Assembly: GCF_002240225.1 (NCBI RefSeq)
Contig: NZ_CP022584.1
Location: 868,001-932,000 of the forward strand
Origin: Paenibacillus physcomitrellae
GTDB lineage: Bacteria; Bacillota; Bacilli; Paenibacillales; Paenibacillaceae
DNA: 64,000 bases
Reading direction: 5' to 3'
Below the pieces are notes generated by a model, which saw only the letters and a list, made by a program, of their open reading frames with translations, made no database searches and was not told the origin of the DNA. The translations under genes and the position numbers were made by a program. Shown here piece by piece: positions 58,032 through 64,000 of this stretch. The number at the start of each line of letters is the position of its first letter. The stretch's first letter is position 1.

Positions 58032-60965
58032 TTACAAGTCTTTAGCTTTCATTTTAAGTTCATTCAGCAGCCCCATCGCCTGCAGCGGCGTCATGTTCAT
58101 GATGTCGGCCTGCTTGAGCTGCTTCACCAGCCCGCGGAGCTTCGCTTCTTCTTTGACCGAAGCAGGTGAGCTTGAAACCGGCGATTCCGCCTGCTCATCT
58201 CCAAAGATGGAGAGCTGCACGACATCCTGTCCGGCAGCCGGGGCCGATTCGGCGGTTGCTGAACCCACGGCAGCTTGAGAAGCAGATTCAGGAGCAGCTT
58301 GAACCGCAGTCTCTGCTGAAGCAGAGGCTTCAGCTAAAGCAGATGCTCCGGACTCAGCTCCTTCATGCTGCGGCTCTAACCCGCCGGAGCCCGGCAGTCT
58401 GATCCCGGAAAGGGTTAGCCCTCCGCCGCCGGATTCCTCCCAGCCGCCTGCAAGCTCAGGTTGACGTTCACGGACGTCATGAACATCATCATGAACGACA
58501 TGACGGCCTGCCCGTTCTCCTGCTTGTCCTCTCTCGCTGTAAGAGCCTTCACCGGCCGTGAAGCCGGCCTCCAAAACCGAAGCTTTTTCCAAGTCATCCA
58601 GCAGGCTTGAAGCCCGGTCCGTGATCGCCGCAGGGAGCCCGGCCAGCTTGGCGCAGTATATACCATAACTTGTGCTAGCCGCCCCGGGAACGAGTTTGCG
58701 CAGGAAATGGACTTTATCTCCGCTCTCCTGAACCGCCATCGAATAGTTGCGGAGCCCGGATAAGCCGGATTCCAGATGAGCAAGCTCGTGGAAATGGGTC
58801 GATACGAGCGCCTTACAGCCGATGACATCATGTACGTATTCGATCACGGCCTGAGCTATGGCAATGCCTTCAGTTGTAGAAGTGCCGCGTCCAAGCTCGT
58901 CGATAATGATCAAGCTGCGCGGGGTAGCCTTTTCCGTCATAACCTGGATATCGGCCATTTCGACCATAAAAGTACTTTGCCCGCCAATCAGATCATCGGC
59001 AGCTCCGATTCGTGTGAAGATCCGGTCCACCATCGGGATCTCCGCCCGTGCCGCCGGAACAAAGCAGCCAATCTGCGCCATGATCGAAATCAGCGCCACC
59101 TGACGCATATAGGTGCTTTTTCCGGCCATATTCGGACCTGTAATCAGCAGAATGCTGGCATCCCGCTTCAGATTGGTTCCGTTCGCGATGAAGGAGCTGC
59201 CTTCCATCACGGTCTCCACAACCGGATGTCTGCCATTCTCGACGATAAAATCATAACCGTCCGTCAGCACAGGCTTCACGAAGCCGGATTCCGCGCTCAC
59301 TGCAGCCAAGGACCTAAGCACGTCGATTTCCGCGACGGCTTCAGCCAAACGCTGCAGACGGGGAATGTTGGCGCTAAGCTGATCGCGCACGTCCGAGAAC
59401 AGGCCGTATTCCAGATCCAGCATCCGGTCTTCGGCCTCCAGGATAAGCGACTCCCGCTCCTTAAGCTCTGGTGTTACAAACCTTTCCGCGTTCGCCAGCG
59501 TCTGCTTGCGTTCGTAACGCCCCTCAGGTAGCGAGGTCAGATTTGATTTCGTAATTTCTATATAATAACCAAACACTTTGTTATAGCCGACCTTTAAAGA
59601 TTTAATGCCCGTTGCCTGGCGTTCCGCCGCTTCCAGATCGGCGATCCAGCGCTTGCCGTTCTTAGATGCTTCCCGGAGCTCGTCCAGCTTCTCATTGAAC
59701 CCGGGGCGGATCAATCCCCCGTCACGGACGGAAACGGGCGGTTCGTCGGCAATCGCTTCTTCAATCAGCGAAGCCAGATCCCCGCAATCGTCCATGCCGG
59801 AAGCAATGCGGCCCAATGTCGCCGAAGCCGAACCCGAGCAGAGCTCCTTGAGCTCTGGAATTTGCAGCAAAGACATTTTGAGCGCGTTCAAGTCCCGGCC
59901 ATTGGCCGTTCCGAACGCAATACGGCCTACCAGCCGCTCCAAATCGTAAATGCCCTTCAGCTTCTCCTTCAGATCCTCACGCAGCATGAAAGCTCCATGC
60001 AGCTCCTCAACGGCCTCCAGCCGCACTTCCACCTGGCTGCGGGAGAGCAAAGGCTTGTCCACCCAGCGTCTCAGGAGACGCGCGCCCATTGAGGTCTCTG
60101 TCCGGTCGAGCAAATACAGCAGCGATCCTTTCTTGGAACGGTCGCGGACCGTCTCCACCAGCTCCAGATTCCGCCGGGTAAACGGATCGAGAATCATGTA
60201 CTGCTCCGGCTCATAAGCAGATATTCTGCTGAGCTGGCCCAGCGAACGTTTCTGGGTTTCTCCCAGGTAAGCCACGAGCATCGCTACGCAAGCCCGGCGT
60301 TCAGGCTCCAGCCGGATCCAGGCCGCTTCACCAAACTGCTTGCGTCCAACTTCATCCTGCGCCTTGGAGCGAGGTGAATAAACTACCGGTTTGCCCAGCG
60401 GGCCGGACTGATCCTTGATCCAGGTCAGAAGCCGCTCATCACCGATAATTTCAGACGGCGAATAAATGCCGATCTCATCGCGGAGCCATTCTTGGCTGCT
60501 TGGCGCGGAAGTAACGTGTAGTTCGCCCGTGGAAAGGTCGCAGGCAGCAATCGCCATTACCCGGTCAATTTCGGTTACGGCAACCATATAGTTGTTGCTT
60601 TTCTCCGAAACCGCCTTGCCTTCCATCACCGTTCCGGGTGTTACCACCCGTACAATCTCCCTCCGTACGACCCCTTTGGCCGCCGCAGGATCTTCAACCT
60701 GCTCGCAGATTGCAACCTTGTAGCCTTTCTCAATCAATCTTTGTATATAGTTCTCGGCCGAATGGTACGGAACGCCGCACATTGGAATTTTCTCATCGGC
60801 ACCGCCCGCACGGCCGGTTAACGTAATCTCCAGTTCTTTGGCGGCGAGAATCGCATCATCAAAAAACATCTCATAAAAATCGCCCAAGCGGAAAAACAGA
60901 AAAGCATCCTTCGCTTCTTCCTTCACGCTCAAATACTGTTCAATCATCGGCGTATATTTTGCCAT
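58032..60965 (-). CDS. mutS: DNA mismatch repair protein MutS
   Basis: Recognises mismatches. The 977 residues are about 100 longer than usual. Mismatch-contacting motif F30-Y-E32 lies in GDFYEMFFDDA. Connector, lever and clamp domains follow. The ATPase has Walker A from G610 (GPNMAGKST), Walker B with LIIIDELGRGTSTTEGIA, and a His-containing SLLVSTHFHELAHLE-type motif seen as ALVSTHFHELAHLES. The extra length is a Gly/Ala/Ser/Glu low-complexity linker (about 800-916). Directly after it is QLSIF (917-921), a likely beta-clamp-binding motif, then a helical tetramerisation-type end. GGAGG precedes the ATG. It is transcribed with mutL. Confidence 0.97.
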   Translation of the reverse strand: MAKYTPMIEQYLSVKEEAKDAFLFFRLGDFYEMFFDDAILAAKELEITLTGRAGGADEKIPMCGVPYHSAENYIQRLIEKGYKVAICEQVEDPAAAKGVVRREIVRVVTPGTVMEGKAVSEKSNNYMVAVTEIDRVMAIAACDLSTGELHVTSAPSSQEWLRDEIGIYSPSEIIGDERLLTWIKDQSGPLGKPVVYSPRSKAQDEVGRKQFGEAAWIRLEPERRACVAMLVAYLGETQKRSLGQLSRISAYEPEQYMILDPFTRRNLELVETVRDRSKKGSLLYLLDRTETSMGARLLRRWVDKPLLSRSQVEVRLEAVEELHGAFMLREDLKEKLKGIYDLERLVGRIAFGTANGRDLNALKMSLLQIPELKELCSGSASATLGRIASGMDDCGDLASLIEEAIADEPPVSVRDGGLIRPGFNEKLDELREASKNGKRWIADLEAAERQATGIKSLKVGYNKVFGYYIEITKSNLTSLPEGRYERKQTLANAERFVTPELKERESLILEAEDRMLDLEYGLFSDVRDQLSANIPRLQRLAEAVAEIDVLRSLAAVSAESGFVKPVLTDGYDFIVENGRHPVVETVMEGSSFIANGTNLKRDASILLITGPNMAGKSTYMRQVALISIMAQIGCFVPAARAEIPMVDRIFTRIGAADDLIGGQSTFMVEMADIQVMTEKATPRSLIIIDELGRGTSTTEGIAIAQAVIEYVHDVIGCKALVSTHFHELAHLESGLSGLRNYSMAVQESGDKVHFLRKLVPGAASTSYGIYCAKLAGLPAAITDRASSLLDDLEKASVLEAGFTAGEGSYSERGQAGERAGRHVVHDDVHDVRERQPELAGGWEESGGGGLTLSGIRLPGSGGLEPQHEGAESGASALAEASASAETAVQAAPESASQAAVGSATAESAPAAGQDVVQLSIFGDEQAESPVSSSPASVKEEAKLRGLVKQLKQADIMNMTPLQAMGLLNELKMKAKDL

Positions 60966-61313
60966 TCGACGTTACCTCCATGCCCATTCATAGAACTCTA
61001 TTATATCAGAAAAGCAGTTCCTATGCTCCGCTTAAGCAGCGAGAAAAGACATGGAAAGACAAGGTTTCAGCGTGCAAATGTCGAAACCCCTCGGCAGTCT
61101 AAATGCCGGAGAAGGCAAAAATACGCCGGAATCGGCCACATGGCTTGGGCAAAGCTTTTAGAGTGGAATATTTTCTGATTGCAAAATACTGTCAACATAC
61201 CTGTGTCGTACCTCTGGCAGACACTGTGGCCTCTGTTACTATTTGTTACACCTGTTACCACTGTTACCTCTGTACCTTTGCATCTTCATCTTTGTGCCTT
61301 CGTGCCTTGTACC
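60966..61313. repeat. Intergenic stretch with degenerate CTGTTAC-like repeats, no gene
   Basis: The 348 bases between mutS and the amidoligase gene contain no convincing coding region. From about 61217 to 61313 it is an array of loosely related words (TCTGTTACTATT, TTGTTACACC, TGTTACCACTGTTACC, TCTGTACCTTTGC, TCTTTGTGCCTTCGTGCC, TTGTACC). The mutS promoter must lie in the left part, but I could not assign hexamers. Confidence 0.5.
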
Positions 61314-63296
61314 TTAACTCAAGTCCCGAATGATCGGTGAATGCCCTTCAAGCTTCCAGACTTTACGGATGTCCACGCTTTCGTCCCAAGTCCGCCCTGC
61401 ACGAATCGCTTTAAACATCGGGTCTATATAGGGCTTATAGCGTGAAAAAGAGGGCAGCGCCTCCGCCTGCTCCAAGGCCTGCAAGGCAAACGGGCGGAGG
61501 GCTGTACGATCGCCCGTATAAAAGGCTTTAAGCGCTGCCGCGTGCTCCGGAGGGACCTCAGGCAGCGTGCCGCTCTTGTAGGCGGACGCCACCAGCAGCG
61601 CCAAAGCGACCGTCCCTTTGGCCACCACCGGGGACACAAGGAAGCTGGGCAGCGTCCGGTATTCGAAGCCGCCGTGGCTCTGGCGGCGGAAATCACCGAG
61701 GCAGCCGTAGCGCGGACGTCTGGACGCGCTGCGACTGTCCTCGAGCACCGCGGCCGGGATCGCCAGGAAGTGATCCAGGGCGCGCAGCAGCTGCGGCGTC
61801 AATAGTACGCCGCTGAAGTGCAGGTGGCCGCCGAGCGGCAGCCCCGGCTGCGGCAGGCCGCCAGCCAGCCAGGCGAGCGGCGCATCGCCGATCTGCCGGG
61901 CGGCCTCACGCATGGCGCCCATGAGCTGGCGTATGGCGGCCTCAGGCTCGCCAGCCGGATCGGGGCGCAGCTCCGCCAGCGGAAAGCGGCGGCGGCCCCT
62001 GATCCAGACGGAGTCGCAGCCGGCGACTCCTTCCCGGCTGAGGAATCTGGAGGCCGGTATGATTTTTCGGGCGGCAGGATCAAACAGCAGAAACTCGGGG
62101 TCCATGCCGAGCAGCAGGCCGCTGGATATCGCGCGATCCTCTCCCGCCCGGCCGGATACGGCTTCGCGGGAGGAAAAAGGATTGTCGTTAGAGGGCAAAG
62201 AAGGCAAAGCCTCCAAGCTATTTGCGGTCTCTGCAGCCAAACGCCATTCTTCAGCCATCTGAAGCACCGCTTCGGCAAAAGCACGTGCGGCTTCATAAGC
62301 CCTTAAATCCGGAAATGTCGTGATCCCAGCGATTTCCCAGCCGGAATCCCCCGCTTCAAGCGTAACCTGCGCAAAATCCAGACCCTGCGCATACAAGGCC
62401 TTGATGGCCATCTTCTCCAGCCTGCGGAACAAGGGGGAATCCGGCTCCATGAGCGGCGATTCCGCTTCACTAACGCCGGCTCTCCGTCCGCCGCCGGAGC
62501 CGGACCCGCTGCTGCCGGCGGTGTGTCCTGCAGCCATGTGAAAGCTGCTGCTGTCGATATATCCAGCAGTCATATGGGCACGGCTGCCGGCGGTATGCTC
62601 TGCAGCCGTCCGTGTGCCGCTGCTGCCGTCGGTATCCCCGGCAGCTATGTGGGCGCTGCCGTCGGCAATACGCCCGGCAGCCGTCCGGGCGTTGGCGCCG
62701 AGCCACCCGGCGCCAACGCCGCTCACTTCGGCCACATGCACAGCACGGAGGCCGAAGACGGTCACTTCAAAGCGGCGGCGGTACCCCGCACGCCGCTTGG
62801 ACTCCATGGCCGGCACCAATCCGGCCATGGACAGGCGCCACGCCGCCGCAGAAGCAGAGCGCGCGGCAAAGGCTGCAGCGCCGCGGTTCATCCACAGCGG
62901 CGCTACGCCCTCTGGCAGCGGCTTCAGCCCCGCTGCCAGCCATCCCTGGCGAACCGCAGGCCTCTGCCCGTGAGCCTCTCCCCGCCGTGTCTGCTGCTCA
63001 CGGCCATTTAACTGCTCTTTCCGATTGGGCTGCTCGGTCCGATCTGGCTGCTCTTCCCAACTTAGCCGCTCTTTCTCCGGCCGCAGCCCTTGCCGCTCCG
63101 CCTCCGGCTCCAACGGCTCTTCTGACCATTCTTGAGGCTTGTGCGCCTGCCGTAACCGCCGCCCTTCCTGCCTTGCCTCCGCTTGAAGGCGGCGCAGCTC
63201 CGTTGTCAGCCGGCGCGCAAATCGGTCCGATTCCGGTTCTTCTCCAACATATAATTGAATTGGCAGGTGAAGCGGCTGGTTTGACTGCTGTCCCAT
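61314..63296 (-). CDS. Putative amidoligase (phage phiEco32-like COOH-NH2 ligase type 2)
   Basis: Predicted ATP-grasp-like/glutamine-synthetase-fold ligase that would join a carboxylate and an amine. The start MGQQSNQPLHLPIQLYVG has AAGGAG 9 bases upstream. In the 660 residues the N-terminal part (about 20-115) is charged and Glu/Gln/Arg-rich. A middle segment (about 200-265) holds five imperfect 12-residue repeats. The ligase domain runs from about 385 to the end: GMDPEFLLFD (near 397), FPLAELRPDPAG, GGHLHFSG (near 487), and YGCLGDFRRQSHGGFEYRTLPSFLVSP (near 530-555), the family's Glu, His and Arg residues. It is placed between cotE and mutS, so a spore-coat role is plausible but inferred. 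Confidence 0.82.
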   Translation of the reverse strand: MGQQSNQPLHLPIQLYVGEEPESDRFARRLTTELRRLQAEARQEGRRLRQAHKPQEWSEEPLEPEAERQGLRPEKERLSWEEQPDRTEQPNRKEQLNGREQQTRRGEAHGQRPAVRQGWLAAGLKPLPEGVAPLWMNRGAAAFAARSASAAAWRLSMAGLVPAMESKRRAGYRRRFEVTVFGLRAVHVAEVSGVGAGWLGANARTAAGRIADGSAHIAAGDTDGSSGTRTAAEHTAGSRAHMTAGYIDSSSFHMAAGHTAGSSGSGSGGGRRAGVSEAESPLMEPDSPLFRRLEKMAIKALYAQGLDFAQVTLEAGDSGWEIAGITTFPDLRAYEAARAFAEAVLQMAEEWRLAAETANSLEALPSLPSNDNPFSSREAVSGRAGEDRAISSGLLLGMDPEFLLFDPAARKIIPASRFLSREGVAGCDSVWIRGRRRFPLAELRPDPAGEPEAAIRQLMGAMREAARQIGDAPLAWLAGGLPQPGLPLGGHLHFSGVLLTPQLLRALDHFLAIPAAVLEDSRSASRRPRYGCLGDFRRQSHGGFEYRTLPSFLVSPVVAKGTVALALLVASAYKSGTLPEVPPEHAAALKAFYTGDRTALRPFALQALEQAEALPSFSRYKPYIDPMFKAIRAGRTWDESVDIRKVWKLEGHSPIIRDLS

Positions 63297-63379
63297 CGGC
63301 GGCATCTCCTTCGCTATGTCTGGCTCTTATCTTCTGAATTGAAATTCTCCTAAGAAAATTGAAATCCACTAAAGAAACC

Positions 63380-63405
63380 AAAAAAAAGAGGGCATACGCC
63401 CTCTC
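63380..63405 (-). terminator. Terminator of cotE
   Basis: AGAGGGC pairs with GCCCTCT around ATAC. Eight or more T follow when read leftward. It lies 62 bases past the cotE stop and ahead of the amidoligase start. Confidence 0.9.
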
Positions 63406-63466
63406 CGCTGCCGTCACAGCTGCATAACATACATCAATTGTTGGTGCTAGTGGGGCGAGTTTTAGC

Positions 63467-64000
63467 TTACAGATCTTCGTCCAGAAGATCAGGGTCCAAA
63501 TCGTCGTAATCCCCGTCATCTCCGCCGAAGTCAAAGTCTTTGTCCTCGTAATCATCCCCGCCAGGCAATACGAGTACATTGAGTTTCGTTTCAGCGACGA
63601 GCTCCACTGCGAACTCACGTTCCACACGGATCAGAACGCTGCCGCCGCCGGATACCGTTGCTTCAACGGTGCTCGGCTCCTGGGTGGCTTCTGCCGTTAC
63701 TTCCACAGTGGAAGAACGGTGTCTGCCGTCCAGGTAGGTCAGCGGAACATTTTCCACATAGGATACTTTCTCTTTTGCTACGGCTGTCTGCGAGTTTTTG
63801 TCATAGGAATACCAAATGTTGACATCGTAAGTACCAATAACTTCAATTCCGTCTCCCGCAGCTACCGCTTCGTATTGGTGGTTGATAATCCAGGCCCCCA
63901 GAATACTTGACGGATTGTGAGGCGGAGTCACGGTATGTGTTACGGTAGAGAACTTACGACCTTTGCCGCAGATCGCCTTCGTGATAATCTCTCTACTTTG
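63467..64000 (-). CDS. cotE: Outer spore coat morphogenetic protein CotE, 5' end cut by window edge
   Basis: Directs assembly of the outer spore coat. The frame is open to the window edge and reads ...SREIITKAICGKGRKFSTVTHTVTPPHNP, which matches the CotE N-terminus. The GTG at 63931 is therefore internal, and only the first few codons are missing. Conserved parts are SSILGAWIINHQYEAVAAGDGIEVIGTYDVNIWYSYDKNSQTAVAKE and VEREFAVELVAETKLNVLV. The C-terminus is highly acidic (GDDYEDKDFDFGGDDGDYDDLDPDLLDEDL), as in Bacillus CotE, where it recruits coat proteins. In B. subtilis cotE directly precedes mutS; here an amidoligase gene lies between them. Confidence 0.95.
   Translation of the reverse strand, partial: QSREIITKAICGKGRKFSTVTHTVTPPHNPSSILGAWIINHQYEAVAAGDGIEVIGTYDVNIWYSYDKNSQTAVAKEKVSYVENVPLTYLDGRHRSSTVEVTAEATQEPSTVEATVSGGGSVLIRVEREFAVELVAETKLNVLVLPGGDDYEDKDFDFGGDDGDYDDLDPDLLDEDL

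Noticed and set aside
61067..61261. Minus-strand frame of 64 codons upstream of mutS
   Set aside because: Cys/Arg-rich translation of repeat DNA without a ribosome site.

Overview
The window is chromosomal DNA from an endospore-forming Firmicute, most likely Paenibacillus or a close relative. I infer this from the mix of sporulation genes (spoVK, cotE), Bacillus-type regulators (GlnR, LexA of the dinR type, YneA), near 50% GC with strong GGAGG-type ribosome binding sites, and Bacillales gene order (spoVK-hflX-ynbB-glnR-glnA, miaA-hfq, cotE...mutS-mutL, ynzC/yneA/lexA). Most genes lie on the minus strand. I found no rRNA, tRNA, transposon, prophage or CRISPR array.

Layout. 1-15.9 kb is mostly metabolism and housekeeping: a cut HAD hydrolase, an unknown gene, DNA topoisomerase III, the glutamate synthase small subunit, thyA-folA, the pyruvate dehydrogenase operon pdhABCD, a putative esterase, a TRIC-type channel, thiamine pyrophosphokinase and a secreted NlpC/P60 peptidase. 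16.0-27.5 kb is a tightly packed leftward operon that looks like a divergent Tad/Flp-type pilus or secretion system. It encodes a Ser/Thr kinase fused to a P-loop-like domain, a CpaB-like protein, two TadZ/CpaE-like degenerate ATPases, a CpaF-like ATPase, a large TadB/TadC-like membrane platform, four small membrane-anchored exported proteins and finally an atypical OmpR-type response regulator. The operon's only visible promoter lies just upstream of a terminator-like hairpin, so the leader looks like an attenuator.

27.5-42.3 kb carries RNA and DNA maintenance genes (an RlmM-like methyltransferase, nfo, an Fpg-type glycosylase, rnz), metH, two HAD phosphatases, and the SOS locus ynzC/yneA/lexA with LexA boxes. 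After these come a YitT transporter-like protein, a Fur-boxed ferredoxin-NADP reductase, and a 62-residue WYL-like protein whose promoter carries two LexA-type boxes. 42.4-50.6 kb has the nitrogen locus glnR-glnA, with a GlnR box in the glnR promoter spacer, followed by ynbB, hflX, spoVK, a DUF218 protein and an NtdP-type phosphatase. 50.8-64 kb has a class A penicillin-binding protein, hfq, miaA, a methyltransferase, mutL, mutS, a putative amidoligase, and the spore coat gene cotE running off the right edge.

The parts most worth following up are the kinase-containing Tad-like operon and its hairpin leader, the SOS-controlled WYL-like small protein, the amidoligase placed between cotE and mutS, and a set of intergenic stretches made of degenerate short repeats.
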